Below, in pieces: positions 24,505-38,178 of a stretch of 64,000 bases of DNA. The position numbers and the translations under genes are program-made. The stretch is taken from assembly GCA_019055375.1 (NCBI GenBank), contig JAHQIW010000269.1, forward strand, positions 1 to 64,000, written 5' to 3'. The notes beneath the pieces were generated by a model. The model was not told the DNA's origin. It ran no database searches and was given only the letters and a program-made list of their open reading frames with translations. Origin of the DNA: Parelaphostrongylus tenuis. Lineage: Eukaryota > Nematoda > Chromadorea > Rhabditida > Metastrongylidae. Numbering within the stretch: position 1 is the stretch's first letter; each line of letters begins with the position of its first letter.

Positions 24505-24831
24505 TTACCAGACCACATGACAAGTTGGGTCAAATAATAATGAAAGGATCTGTCCAGTTTTAGGAGAAGACTTTTCATTACGTTGCAGCAGTGAAATCAA
24601 AATTATGTTTCACACTCAATTTTTATATTTTCTCGGCTGAGGCTTAGACATGGCTCTTCGGTATAGTTATATCGGTTACTAGTTATCCCAAATCTTGAGA
24701 ATTTTGATAATATAATTTTTTTTGAAAGGTTATCAGAACGCTGTGAGAGCAAAAAGAAGACCACAATTCATGCCTGAAATGCTACTTCGCCGCTTGGATA
24801 TCATAGATGGTTTATTATTAATTATAGGAAA

Positions 24832-25130
24832 GAGCGCATGTGGCGCAGTGGTTAAAGGTGCTCTGCGTTGCACACGAGGTCAATGGTTCGATCTTGCGCT
24901 CATGGCTCACCAAGCCATCCATCCCTTCGGGGTCGGTAAATTGCTACCAAACAGATCTCAGACTTGTCTGGGAGGATAAGCAGCACTGGCTCGGTTCAGC
25001 GGGAGGGCAGCGCGAGTCATTGTGAAGGCCAGATATGCATTCAATCACCTCAAACGAAGATAAAAATTGAAGTCGAATGCATCCTCAAGGATTGATCAAA
25101 GCCGAGAGCTTTATCCTTTAACCTTTATAT
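24832..25130 (+). repeat. tRNA-derived SINE, family B, near full length
   Basis: The head starts with GAGCGCA and pairs with TGCGCTC about 70 bases later, a perfect 7-bp acceptor stem. Between them are A-box GTGGCGCAGTGGTTA and B-box-like GGTTCGATC. The body contains CACCAAGCCATCCATCCC and the 3' end GCCGAGAGCTTTATCC. The same roughly 300-bp unit recurs inverted at 58418-58718. Confidence 0.75.
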
Positions 25131-28100
25131 AGGTAGAATCTATATGTCAGAGGTATCTTATCGCTACTCAAGAAATGGAAAATCACGAGTGAACCTTTCA
25201 CAAAGGCTTTTTGGCATAAAGAGTGATTACTTCTCATGAAATACTTCTTGTTTCAGCGGTAGAACCATGTAAGCAGAGAAAAACAGTCTCAACCCCTATT
25301 ATGCATTTCTATCGTCTGCCTTGCGAGAACCACAGCTTGAAAACACATCTTTTACAACTAGACATTTGTAATAAGGTTTATGTGGAGGCAATACTATTAT
25401 ATAGCCCGAGTAAATGGAACAGCGCGCGTTCATCATTGCTTATGACATGGTGTTTCCCCATCACCACCCATATTCAGAGAGAAACGTATTTCCCGCTCTC
25501 TGCAGACATTTCAGTAATCATTCGACAGTTCAAATCTCGAAAATTCAAAAGGTGTATTTCATTTTTTGAAAGGTCTTCATATTACGCTATAGCAGTAAAA
25601 AGAAAATGTTATCTAATACTCAATCATCCTTCAATGAGCAAAGCTTCCCCTCAAAGTTCCAGCAATTTTTTGATAGCACAGATCTCTGCAAATTTAATAG
25701 TGTTTTTCGTTTTCCAAAAAATCTCTTCATGCGCTACAACACTGAAATCAAAAATGAATTTCACATGCGGCGCGTGTGCCTTCCATCGGTATGTGGATGG
25801 GCATTGCAGCATTGACATCAAGCCTCAGCGCTCAATAACCAGTCGGCAGCTGAAATCTCGAAAATGTCAATGGTGTGCTTGTCTTTTAGAGAAAGTTTCT
25901 TTGCTAGCTTTAGCAACAAGGATAAAACTCTATTGCACATTTGAGTATTTTCAGCTAGACATGCCTTTTTCTCAGACTTTCACACCCAATCTATAGGACA
26001 GATCTTAGCAATCTTAAGGATTTTCTTAGTTTTTGAGAGAAACTTCGTAGTGCACAGTTATGAGTAAAAAAATATTGGGTTTTACACTCGGCGCGCACCG
26101 CACTCCACGTGTAAATTGCGCTGCGCGATCGACGGAGCCGAATATGAAATTCAATAATCTCTTAGCTGTAGCAGCGCACTAAAACGTTTTTCTCGGAAAC
26201 AAAGATTATCGTTGAGATCGTTGAGATGTGAGCTATCGATTGCTCATTGAAAGTCTGATTGAAAACTACTGCCCAGTGAAGGCTGCGTGTGGAAGAAAAT
26301 TTCACTTTACTTTTACAGCACTATATAAAAGCCATTTGAAAAATAAGATAAACTCCTCAGGTTTTGGATATTCAAGCTGTCGAATAATAACTAAAATCTC
26401 AAAAAGGAATAAAAATACCCTGTTTTGAATGTGGTTGCGAATAGGGAAAATGTACCGAAAATACTATTCTGGAGACATATATTTCTGATCAATAGTTTGC
26501 ATAATGCCAATGTTCTAAGCCTTTTATTGAGACCGGTTGTCTTTTACCGCTCGGAATTCTTCCACTGCCCACAAGCTTTCAACTTTTTTTCACTTACATC
26601 AACTTTAAGTAATTGGAAGTATACGAATGACTGATATAATAGCTAAATTGTAGTTATCGATGACCTTGCATCGAATATAGCATGAATCATCATTTTGAAC
26701 AAACTACTCATTGTTTCCTATTTTTTATTCACTACGAAAACTTTTGGGCCTTGCAAGGAATTAGGGAAGATCAATACGGGAGGTGACTTATGTAACAACC
26801 TTTGTACAAAGCAATACAATCGATTGAATGTCAAATTCAGTACGACTGCGTAGTAAACCAGCGTTTTTCTCTACAGAAGACACACCTAACTAAATCAAAA
26901 GCGTGAACAGGTAGAGGAAATCTTGTTCTATCGGAGTAATACAAAAATTCCGAAAACTTTTGCAAAAGGAAGAGAAAAACCTTAATGAAACAACGGAAAT
27001 CGCGCAAATCGCTCTAGGCGCATCGATTCTTGTAGCCGTCCTTTATGGCTCAAGCGAAGGATACCGCCGAAACGTACGTATGACTCTGACTTAACAACCT
27101 CGGTAAGGCTTGTTACACCCTCACAGACTAAACTGAATGCTTACAGCGAGATTTAAATGGGCGATAAGATAGATTCTTATATATTCTTTACCAGTCGTGA
27201 CCCCTCACTAGAAAATTTGAAATAACACGTTATCATGTGCTATCACCTTTAACAATGACTTCCCATCACATCTATAAACTAAGGTTAAGTGCGACGCGTG
27301 GGCCACTGATGAAAAGGGCTACTCCTCCGAAACGTACGGCTTTGGAGTATCAACCTCTGAGAAGACTTTAAACATTCTCGCAGACTATATTGAATGTATA
27401 TAGCGAGGTTCGAAAGCAGTCGATGAGATGAATAAATAGTGATAGACATATTTTGCCCTTTAGTGCTTACTTTCCTAATGCAATAAATTCAGAAGATATC
27501 ATTTTGCATGGCTTAGAATTATGCCAAACTCTGAAATATTGTTTTTTTGTGTCTCGAAATGATAATGAAGCAACGAAGGTATTGAGATGGCTATAGTGCA
27601 TAAATCAACTTTCAAAAGTGCAAGTTCCTCATTAGATGGCAACTTTGAGAACAGAAGAGAGCCGTCTTCTAACTTATGTCTGCTCCTGAAACATCTCAAA
27701 TCCCAGAATCGCGGTGATAATGAGCAAAGAAATGAGGGACGAGCGTCGCGGAACATTCAGTATGCCAGTCTGTTAATTTCTAAGCAGAATCAGCCCTAAA
27801 CATATTTATAAAAAAGAACTGACTAATTGGGTTAGCGAGAGACAAAACTCCACCATTTACCAAAGTATTCGTACCTCAGTAACTTCGCACCGCGGACAGT
27901 TTGGCGGAGTTACATTCATCCAAGAGTTTTATATTCTCCAAAACTCCGATTTTTCATGATCACTACGATCAATATTGCTACTGAGATAACCTATACCCTG
28001 AGACATATGAAATCTGTCTCTGCAGATATTTAAGAAATGATGTACTTAGACTAATAATTTGTCTTTTGCTTGAGCTTAATTCGTGTACAAATAGATTTTT

Positions 28101-28970
28101 CTATGCTCTTTGAAAATACGACAAAACTTTTTCTAGGCTTGAAACCTGAATCTAATAATTATATGAATTGACAAATGAGAAGGACGCATGTGAGAACGAT
28201 CATTTAAAAACAACTCAGCGAATGCCTATTTCATATCATCCACCCTAAAGTGAATTTGAGTCACTTTATTCTTTGTCGTCGTTGCTGCCGATGCTTCCTC
28301 AAATCTCAACGCTTTCACAAATAAGAAGATGTGATAATGAGCTGCAGCCAAAAATGTACTTTTGAGAAGAACATCGTCAAATAAGTGCATCAAGTGATTA
28401 GAAAGGAGCAACTTTTGACACGTAACATTCTTAAAAGCAAATTCCTAAGCTACAAAAGTTATATTCATTCAACTCCACTCATTTCCACACTTCTCGTGTA
28501 AGGTGGCCTTCGACTTTCTTTCCTGTTGGTGAAGCAGCTTGATGGCTTGTAAAAGAACGCTGCAGTGTTCCGCCCAATGACGCAAGAATCGCATCGTGGG
28601 ACAACAACTACATCAGGGCGTGAATTGTTGTCGAGACGTGCTAGTGTCCTACACTCTGATACTAACAAGAGTCCGGTGAAATAAAAAATGAAACTGTATG
28701 CCTCTTAAAGATAGACAGCCAACAAACTAAGTCTATTTGAATTAGTTGTACACCAAAAACTGAATGACTGTACGTTTCGATAATCTGTGAGTGGTCCAAC
28801 ACCCATTGTACAACTAGGATGAGCAAAAAGTTTTGGGAAATTTCTGAAAGTCTCAATTTTTAACACCTTTGTGTCGTTCTCCATTGATAGTTTGGTATAT
28901 ATCTGACCAGTTCATTGATTTCAGCTCCAAAATGCTTATTAGACAATAATTTTCATCTTTAGATTTTGAC
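25130..28970. other. Gene-poor stretch dominated by dispersed repeats
   Basis: Contains a repeat-D cluster (25480-26240) and repeat family G at 27050-27180 and 27290-27430, marked by CTCCGAAACGTACGGC, ACAACCTCGGTAAGGCTT and CTCGCAGACTA. Further G copies are at 61790-61900 and, reversed, 62720-62840. No supported gene. Confidence 0.45.
25480..26240. repeat. Clustered copies of dispersed repeat D
   Basis: Four to five successive copies of a unit of about 140-190 bp, each with a CATTCGACAGTTCAAATCTC-like block and then a block around GCGCTA(T/C)AGCAGTAAAA. The longest open frame of the window (25223-25996) runs through them. Confidence 0.5.
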
Positions 28971-28979
28971 TAGGAAGAA

Positions 28980-29175
28980 ATGCCTCGTTCTAGCCGGCCA
29001 TCTGTTGTGGATCAAAGTGACTTGCAAGTCGCTTTGAATGCTGGCTCTTCATCGAGCACTCGTGACTTCGCCGTAGAGTTTGGGGTTTCGTAGAGGACCG
29101 TTGTTAATAAACTGCACCAATATGCTTTGTCTAAAAGAAACTCACCACGATCCGCATCAACTCACAATGGTGGTT
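28980..29175 (+). mobile_element. Mariner transposase N-terminal remnant
   Basis: MPRSSRPSVVDQSDLQVALN, then STRDFAVEFGVS, a stop, RTVVNKLHQ: a helix-turn-helix DNA-binding start of a mariner/Tc transposase with a stop inside the recognition helix region. The catalytic part is absent. Confidence 0.55.
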
Positions 29176-29384
29176 TATGGTTTGAAGAATAGTTATTGTA
29201 GTTTTTACTGTCAATTTGCACATAAAAACAAAACTTTCAAAAAAATTCCCAAAACATTTTGCTCAACCCTAATATCACTTACCTTTACAGTTCCAGCGCA
29301 CAGGCAATCGATTTTGCTGACAAAATGTTTACATTTTGAATTTAAAAGAGAAAAAAGGACTTCGTTAATGACAACTACCATACA

Positions 29385-29640
29385 TAGGTCGCGCGAAAAG
29401 TCCGGCAATTTTGTGTCGTGTTAATAATATCACTGATATGATATTTTTTTCATCGATTCTGATGAATTTACTGAGTTTTTTTGCTCAGTTTTGGCCTGGA
29501 GTCTGTTTCAATTACTTGTCTATTCTCAATTGTGCCAAAGTTAGGGATTTTGAACACGAACATACTGCAGTTCTTGAGTTGCATAAGAAGGGAATGAAAG
29601 TAGCCGATATTGTTGAAATCGACTGATTTCATACCAGCAA
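29385..29640 (+). mobile_element. Tc1/mariner 5' end fragment
   Basis: Starts with a terminal-repeat-like TAGGTCGCGCGAAAAGTCCG. About 160 bases later the frame DFEHEHTAVLELHKKGMKVA then DIVEI matches the first helix-turn-helix of Tc1-like transposases. Nothing of the catalytic domain follows. Confidence 0.45.
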
Positions 29641-32600
29641 GTACGTTTAGGCCCCATTCCGTTGTCATATAGGTAGTTTTCCAAGATATGTCAATCAATT
29701 GTTACTTGTACCTCTGAGAAGATAAATTAATCAGCAAATCTTATCGTGCTAGGATATGTACACAAAATGGACTACTGAATCGTTGTTGTTCTGTGGCGTA
29801 CAATGATTTTTCTCCACGCATCTTTCGAATTCACTCATTTATTTCAAACGAGCATTCCGAGTTGGTTATGAGGAGCCACATAACGTGTCTCACGTGACAG
29901 ATGGCGGCTCAAATGTGGACCTAAAGCGACCTGCTTTTCTATGGCACCGCGTGAAATCAGTGGGTAGACCTCCTCCTTCCACTTCACCTTTCAACACATA
30001 TCTACTCGGTATTCAGCAAGTCCATTTGGCCTAAACCTTGCTTACAGAGAAGTACGCTTAGAGAGTTTATGAGTCGCCTGTGATAAATGAGTTCTCTGTA
30101 AACTTTGGGAGAAGCTGGTTACTACCCGCAAGTATCCAACTCACATCTGGAGCTCAACAAGCTACGTGATGACGTAAAGAACGCAAAAACAACGAAAAAA
30201 ATTGGGCCTTATTTTTCTGACACAGAAAGGCCCTTGATGCGGCTGCGTTGGGAAGGGACAGATGTTAGAATCTCAAAAAATTCACATAAATCTACCTACG
30301 AACACCCTCCCTATAGAGGACCTGAACTACAGCTGAGAAGTATGAGGTAAAAAGTTACGGGCTGAGACAAGAAGACGCTGCTTATTCCGTCTATGACACC
30401 AAAGAAAAACTTTTCTTCGGAAAATGCGACAATAGAGAAATCAGCGGCGTTGGAATTCTCCAACACTAATTTCTCTATAATGTGATTCATTCGCGCAACT
30501 AATGTCTCGAATCATATGCGACGATATGAGTCAATACCGACTCTTACCAGTTCTAGTGGTTGCACTTCGGCATAAAACCACTTATGACCAATACGAAATT
30601 GACGCGCTCTATACGGACGGAGAAGAGTTCTACAAGAAAACCAAAAATTTTTCAAAGTCGTTGAAAATTTACGAAGACATTTCGCCCAGAAGAATGCTTG
30701 AAGAACATACATTGAGCGACATTTTAATGTAATAGGATAGAAAAAGAGTTTGTCTTAATTTATCATACTATCAAAACAGTGTATACTTGTTAGCAATCTG
30801 AAAAGCCTCCAGTCTCAAAACTCAAGTTTTTCCTGCGTCGTTGTAGTTTCGAAACACTTGACACAGGGTCAGGCCATCGCAGCTCTTTCATGACTCCTTT
30901 TTCGAGAAAAAATAAAAAGCCACTGAATTAAAAAAAACGAGTTCATCAAACCCATGGTCACTACTGATAACGAGAATCTTTGAAAATGGACGTGGTGCTT
31001 GAGGAGTTCCAATGGTCACAAAAACTGAGCTCCTCTCATACACGACAGGATTGAAGATATACTAATGCATCCTCGAATCAATAGATGGGCAACGGCACGA
31101 AAGGTGATGCAGATAATTTTTTCTGCTGTTACGAAATTTATGGGGTACTTCTGAGTTCACAATTTATATACCGGTCCTCGTCAGTCGTGCCACCTGAAGA
31201 ATTGGATAGATTCTTATTCATGTTTCGTGCTTTAGATATTACAAAAACACTAAGCAAACTGCCATTTGCTAATTGAATATAGGCTACCTCTAAGTTCATG
31301 TTCTATGACACCGTCAACTGCTGTCTTGCACAACTGTTTCTCAGAAAAGCTTTTTCAGCGTAGAAAGTAGCAAAAATCGACATAAGCAAACAAACTGGTA
31401 TTCAACAGTCCAAAATACTCTAATTGCCCTACCTATACAGAACAGATGACGAAACGCTTGTCTTAGTCAGTTATGAGGCTCTTTTCTATATCTGGCGGCA
31501 AAAAATGAAGCGACCACTTTTGCTGGACAAGAACTTTACGGAAATGTTCGTAGACATTTGAAAGCTTAAATCTCGGGCTGCTGCGCCGCATGCCCCTTTT
31601 TTGACCAAACAAATTTTTCACCTAAACTCTCCTGTATTCCTATATATAACACGCTACAGCTTTTAAAATAAAATTGTGTTCTATACCGGCCGCGCTTTTT
31701 CACTATTACTTTGCTGAAAGCACGAAAAGCAATGGTTATATAAGGGAAGTCTTGCAGTAACAGAGCCATACGTTTTGTATTGAATCCCTTCAAAACGAAA
31801 AAAACTCGCATCAAGTAAAAAAATCGCACTCCACGTGTGTAATGCGTCAACGCGATCGACCGATTGTTCATCGCATGGATTCGACGGCCAACATCCCCTC
31901 ATCTCCCCCTCCCTATGCTCAGCCCGCACTTCAGTCGAATAATCAAGCCAGTGTATGTGAATCTCAATTATATTTTCTCTAATATATTGCAATGAAGCGG
32001 TATGTCGGGAACATGAGCACAGCGTTGTAATCATCAAAAATCAAATTATCAAAAAGCTCTCTCCTGCGAAAAATGTGCGAGTGAAAAACGCAATTTCCCT
32101 TCTACGACCGCACTATAAATAGACTTTTCAAAAAAACGGTTATGTAGCTAGTGGCCAGTGGCATAAGCTTTTGAATTATTACTAAAAGTGCAATGGAAAG
32201 TCCTTGTCCAACGAGAGGGATCGTTTCTTCATTTGCATAACAGAAAAGAACCCGTCATGATCAATAAGAAAAATTCTCTGAAGTTCGCATAGCAAACATC
32301 AAAAACCATGCAGTAGTTGATGCTAGTAGGTAATAGGTATAAATTGTATACTAATATTGTGTAGCTTACATGCATTGACCATCATTCTTCACACAAGTCA
32401 AATTAAGGCGTTTAGAGGCTTTGCAACTATGGAAACACTTCAAGATTACCAGCAAATGCCGAACGATAAGCCATACGTGTTCAGCGCTTGAAGCAACAGC
32501 TTGAGTTCCTTGGAACCGTTGCTACACCGCTGCTTTGTGGTTTATAGTGATGAAACCTTACCCTCCACGGTCTTCATTTATTGCAGCGTTGCACCTGAAT

Positions 32601-33150
32601 AAACAATTGAAAAATATGTTGATTTTTTTTGTATTTTCAGGCCTTATGTGTCGTATATTTTTCCACCGGCCGTTCAGTGAAGGATTGCCGTTTGCCGTTG
32701 CTCTATGAGCACTTAAAATTTTTACCATTTGCAAGCGTGTCTACTACCCAACGTCAAATGTTATATGAAAGGAAGTCTTCGTTGGCTCATGGACGAACAA
32801 AAGCTGTATTTAAGTTAGTTGCGTGCTGCTGCAAGTGCTAGGCGTTACTATTCTGCATGTGTACGATCGTTTAGAGCTGTCAATCAAAAGGTCGTGCGAA
32901 CAGAGGGCATAGATTGAACTTTTCCGGTTAACCGTAAATTTTTTTATCCCGTTGAAATACATCTTATCATCGAAAGGACAATTGGTGATATGGCTCTATT
33001 TTGAGATATTCAGGTGTTTTCGATCAATAACTGTTGCATAAAGGCAAAAAGTTTATTCTGCACCAAACTACATTTCGTAGAAATCTGAGAGAACTTGAAA
33101 AGGTAGTCTATGACCGTTCATGTTGCAAGCTAGAAAAAGTATGTCGTATC
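29640..33150. other. Gene-poor stretch
   Basis: Repeat-D relatives at 31330-31740 and 32040-32230. Short frames at 30.1-30.7 kb lack splice sites or domains. A good acceptor at 32640 leads only to a frame I do not recognise. No supported gene. Confidence 0.4.
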
Positions 33151-33159
33151 ACACTTGAA

Positions 33160-33230
33160 CACTTAGAAACTTAGATGGTCCGTTTTTACTAGTCATGCGG
33201 ACCCCAACACACATTTCAAATGATACATTG
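33160..33230 (+). repeat. Fragment shared with 54310-54370
   Basis: TGGTCCGTTTTTACTAGTCA then GCGGACCCCAACAC corresponds to TGGTCCGTCTTCACTGATTG then GCGAACCCCAGTAC at 54.3 kb. The protein-level reading WSVFT..A.P resembles the block around the second aspartate of Tc1/mariner transposases, but this is weak. Confidence 0.3.
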
Positions 33231-36075
33231 CTGGTCGAGCATATGATTTCCTTGGTTTCCTGACTAACCTTACAAGGGCGTTTTCTGGTCTTCAGGATGT
33301 CGTTTCCAAGGAATGGGTTCTGGAGGTATGACAACATGCTCCTTCATATTTAGCGTTTCTTGCTTTCTAATTGCGAATGATTGCAGGAAAATGACCATTG
33401 CTAGTAATTAAAGCATTCTGTTACTTTATCGCATTCAAAAATGTCAGTCGTAGATTATAAAGTGGCAAATACTATACGAGATCTCGTGGTATGAAATTGG
33501 TGCAAAAGAAACTGCGGTCTGGACCGTGAACCCCAAACCGTTGTAGTTAGGCTTAAACACATTCCTGTTAGTCAAAACGAGATCCTCTACAATGCAGCAC
33601 ATTTTTCCCAAAAGAAGAAAGTTGGTTATCATTTTAGCAGATAATTGGTGCCTCAGGATTTGATGAGCTCTTGAAAAGAACTTTTCAAAGAAAAAATTTT
33701 TCCTTGTAAAGTGATGTTGAGATGCTTGAGGAAGTGGTGATTGATGAACTACAAAGTTTTACTTCGCATTACATATTCGCCAAAGTTCTGTTCACCATCT
33801 ATCACTTCTTCAAGTGTCTCGACATCTTTTTACAGGAGAAACGTTCTCACAAATAACAATACGTAGAAGAAATTCTCTAAGAGTTTGTGCTACAGAAATG
33901 AACTGCCTATGTCGAGTTGGTAACTCATTGATGGTTTTTATTTTTATTGATAAAGATGTGCTTGAATCTAATCATAATAGTCTCAAACACATCGCTAACC
34001 GCATTTACTTTTGTACCAATCTCAAACTCTACCGAATGCAAAGAATATCAGTGGTAGGAAAAATACTGCAATTGTTGCTCATATGACTACAGCTATGATC
34101 TTAGACTGTTGGACAAAACAACTCTTTTGTACTTAAGCTCGTATCTGCCAGCACATTAATTTCTTATATTTTTCCGGGTATTATTCACGGAATTACAAAC
34201 ATGAAAAGTTGCGAAAAGGTTTCACTCAGTAGTGTTCGTTTGATGCGATCTAGTAGTTATGGTGTGTAACTGTGCTCCACCATCCAGCTCTAATGTTGCC
34301 GAATATGTTGAGCACATTGCCTACTTTTCTTTTTATTGCTTTTTGCTTTTTGTGATGTCGGTTTGTCAATAACTATCCATATATTTCTGATGACTGAAAA
34401 ACTTGAGGAGTGAACACTTTTACAGACTCGTAGGTATTGCTTGTTCTAATGTTATGCTCATAGTATGAAATTTTGTTCAAGTAGTTAAACTTTTTTCTAA
34501 TGCAAGCAGTATACTGCACTTACTTCCATGTTACGAGATTATACTCTTTCTTGTGCAGAACTTACATTTTTTATTGTACTGTTACCTATTGTAATTTTTT
34601 GCCTAAGCTGTTACTTGTAAATGTGAGTGTCAAGACTGCTGATTACACAAGAGCCTCAATAACCATTTTTGCCTGTTCATGAGAAGAGTAGAATCCAGAT
34701 GGCAATTCCCAATCACACGTAGAGAGCGCGTTTTGTAAAAATATGAAGTTTAATCTGTATATGTAAGAAACCTGGTACATTCCAAAACGTTTCAACTCCA
34801 AAGAAATAAAGGTTCCGTGCAATAGAGGTGGTCTCTTTTCTTATAACTTGCTGAAGAAATTCTAGCAAAAAAGCACTTGAAAGACTAGAGAATGAGAGCG
34901 GCTTCTGAATTCGCTGCTCGAAATTACAAAGTAAGCAATCTATGCCCTTCCTATGTACTATAAGTGGTTTTGGTGACGACGACTATTATCTATACAAGAA
35001 GTTTAAATAAAGATGCTTCTTCATCGATCTACCATCTCATGAGACCACAGAAATATTTCAAGTTATCGTGTTCTTGAGTTAAAAAAAGAATGCACTCTGC
35101 AAGGAACACCAGCGAAAATTTTTTCGCCAATTATTCAGTGTGTGGACGATGCGTGCAGCGCGATCGTTGGAAGTGTTCTGTAATACACACGTGGTCCTCG
35201 ATTCGATTACGTACTAGAACTTCCAAACACCTCCATGCTTTAGGGTCAGAACATTGGCAATACACTTTTCAGAGATTTTAGAACATTACATATAACATTC
35301 TAATAGTCAGCAGCAAATCGTCACATTCAAACACAAGAACTTAGTTCTCGCTTTGAACCTCTTGCTCTACTCCATACATACCGATGGCTCTCTTGTTTCC
35401 TGACATATATCCACACAAATGCCTATGATTAACTGTCTTGGATTGCTAAACATCAATATGTTTTATTCTTCACTCATCATTTACCTGTGTGATAAACGCT
35501 CGTAAAAAAACTCTCATAGTGACAGTACTTTGCACTCTTCGTCAACATAGTTTGGGGAAGCCATACTCGAGTGACCAACCTGTTGTGTCAGTGCAACTTC
35601 TAAGAACAGCAGTATTCATGTATGAGACTACACAAATTGTTCAAGGTTTTGAACTTGGCAGAAGATTTGAGAATTCAAGCTGCTGAACCGAATATTTCTT
35701 CATAACTTAGTTAAAATGTTGCCAGAAAAGGAGAGGTGTACCATACATAAGAGATCAGTCAAAAGTTATTCTTTGAGCTTGCTTACACTTCACAATAATG
35801 CTAACTCTGCTCTAAAATGCATGCAGCCACTGCTTGGCAGATTTTGTTATATTGCGCTATTGATAAGGAAACAATGAATAAGAATACCTGATCATTAAAA
35901 TGTTTTGCGTGATATACATGTCCGACCCAAGCAAAATCTACGACAGGGTGACTAAGCTTGATTTTTTGTGACATCAAACGATTGTCAGACTAAATAAGAA
36001 CAACGAAACATACGGTAGTCGTAGTAATCGCATACTCTAGTCTGTTCTTTGTGTTGCCTCTAAAAAAATTGTTAT
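33230..36075. other. Otherwise featureless stretch
   Basis: Apart from the mariner fragment at 33805-34000 I see no gene, tRNA or clear repeat. Confidence 0.4.
33805..34000 (+). mobile_element. Mariner transposase C-terminal fragment
   Basis: HFFKCLDIFLQEKRSHK then YVEEIL matches the segment after the third catalytic Asp of mariner transposases. Shares DNA with 42912-43060. Confidence 0.45.
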
Positions 36076-36079
36076 AATA

Positions 36080-36608
36080 GGTTGGGGAAAAGTTCTGAGA
36101 AAATGCTTGTGATATTTATCTGTGCACCTATTAAACACGAATAAAGACGAAACTAAAAGTCAAAGTACTCCCTCTCAACTTTAAGCACTTCCTGCCACTT
36201 CTCCAGCGAAAGATCGTATTCCGCAAGCATAAAATTCCGACTTCTTGCTGTTCAAAAATGAATGACTGAATTGTGCAATTCAATATCGAGTGCCAAACTT
36301 TCCTCACCTTCGTCAAACTGTAGAACTACCTGTACACCGTACTTTTGCCAACTGTGTCTTGCCCATTGCCCCATTCCCCGACCCAGATTGATTGCGTTCA
36401 CTTGCCACCGTTGCATTTGAACCCAACAGCCATTAGTGCATCATCAATAACCCAATTTGCCCGCTTGCTAACTCCATGTTGAAATAAGGAGATAAATTGT
36501 ATACCAATGAACGTGGGAGAAGACGGGCATTCAAATGAGCTCGAAAACACAAGAATTGGCCATAGCCAGAAAAGTTACAAACATTTTCTTAGAACTTTTT
36601 TCCCCACC
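36080..36608 (-). mobile_element. Deletion-derivative mariner (MITE), copy 1
   Basis: Inverted ends GGTTGGGGAAAAGTTCTGAG and TTAGAACTTTTTTCCCCACC, flanked by TA on both sides (36078-36079 and 36609-36610). The interior, on the minus strand, is the same N-terminal-to-C-terminal mariner fusion as in 54864-55417, more decayed. Confidence 0.8.
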
Positions 36609-36609
36609 T

Positions 36610-38175
36610 ATTATGATAACCAGTACATTTCACACTTGTTTTTGATTGAGCCCGATTACATTATTATTAGCAAATATAAAAACTGATGTGTAAATGTAAT
36701 ATAAGTTTGTGCTTTATCCATCTACTTTTTCTAGCATTTGATGCTCGGTCGTGGCAAGGCCTCTAGCAATAGTGACATTAACTACATAAACCTTTGTTAA
36801 GCGACAGCGTAACAAATACGCTCAGGTGCAGAACGAATTATGCCCGCGATCGTTTTGCTTCTCAGTCTAAATTCTTTGAACCTAGTTGTTCATTTCTCAC
36901 AGGTGTCACATAAGACCGGTCACCTCTTCCAAATAAGAATTAAAAAAGCGCCATTTTTATTTGTTGCAAGGATTTTGTAAAGCTTTGGTATAAGCATTAG
37001 ATTGCTGTTGATATCCACAAATACTTTGAAAATCGCGGACTTCTGCTTTGTTCGGATCCATTATATAATTAATTCCGCGATTTCAATTATAGATTACTAC
37101 TTTTGTGGAAAATTCTTGAAAAATTAGTAGACAAAAATTTTTTGCTAGGTAACAGAAACCTACTTTTGTTCATGAAACGCAAAAATACAGAGTTTATGCT
37201 TTTGGAGTTTGGTTAATTCAAAGGTCATTTCATTTGTATGGCACCTCACTTTATTCAAATTGATTTGATGCGATACTGGATGCACACATGGAGTACTCGA
37301 GTGTCCGCTCACAACCGAATGGAATCACTTTGGCTGTGCGAAGCTGAAGGTACCAAAATTTTAGTCGAAAACGCTTAACTTTTTCCTTTTTCCCATTATG
37401 AGTTGAAATTTTACCTCACCCAGCTATAGACGTTGAAGGAATGAACACATTACATTTCAACCAGCTATGCACGCAATAGATTTGAGAAACTTACTTTGAT
37501 CTCAGAAGCAGTAGAAAAAGAAGAATTTTCTCGTGTATGTCCTCAGATATGCGTCCTCATTGTAAAGGTAGCTTTGCCATTAGAAAAAAAGCTGTTTCCA
37601 AAACATCAGTGTATTTTCTTTTTGCTTTGTAAAATACCGAGTCTCGGCAAGCTCATTACAGTGGTGAAAACTACACGAAGTATGTAGCCTGTCAGACCAT
37701 AGCAATCAAGCTACTGAACATTGCAGTACGACTTCTTTGTATCTCTTTTTAATATGAGCGGAGTATCATGTACCAGAGACTTTACACCTCCACTTACTTG
37801 CCTGTTCTGACTCTCACTAGATCTTTTGAGCTTTTCATTGGAGGCCTATCTATACTCTTGTTGAGATCTTGTCATACTGATATCTAACTCTTCGTCTGGA
37901 AAATGGCATAAGGTGAGGGTATTCTAATCTGATCACTGCATGTCCATGAAAACTTGAGGCATGGGGAAAACTTGGGGCCTGATGAGGACGAGATAGACTT
38001 GAACAATAACTATCCTTTTACATGCAGCGCATAGTTGCATAACATCATCGAAGTTCGATCGATGAAAGAAACCTAATCTTGGTTTATATAGATAATATTG
38101 AAACCGAGTTCAGGAAGCCCACTCTTATGCTACAAGCTCTCATTTATACGTTGGCATACAAATCTAGCTTCTTTC
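36610..38175. other. No supported feature
   Basis: AT-rich sequence between the mariner MITE and the 38.2 kb MITE. The short frames have no splice context or recognisable domains. Confidence 0.4.
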
Positions 38176-38178
38176 TGA

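Noticed and set aside
24832..24905. Functional tRNA gene
   Set aside because: The acceptor stem pairs, but the anticodon and T stems do not, and the whole 300-bp unit is repeated elsewhere as a SINE.
25223..25996. 257-codon open frame, the longest in the window
   Set aside because: It runs through several copies of dispersed repeat D, has no family signal and no splice context.
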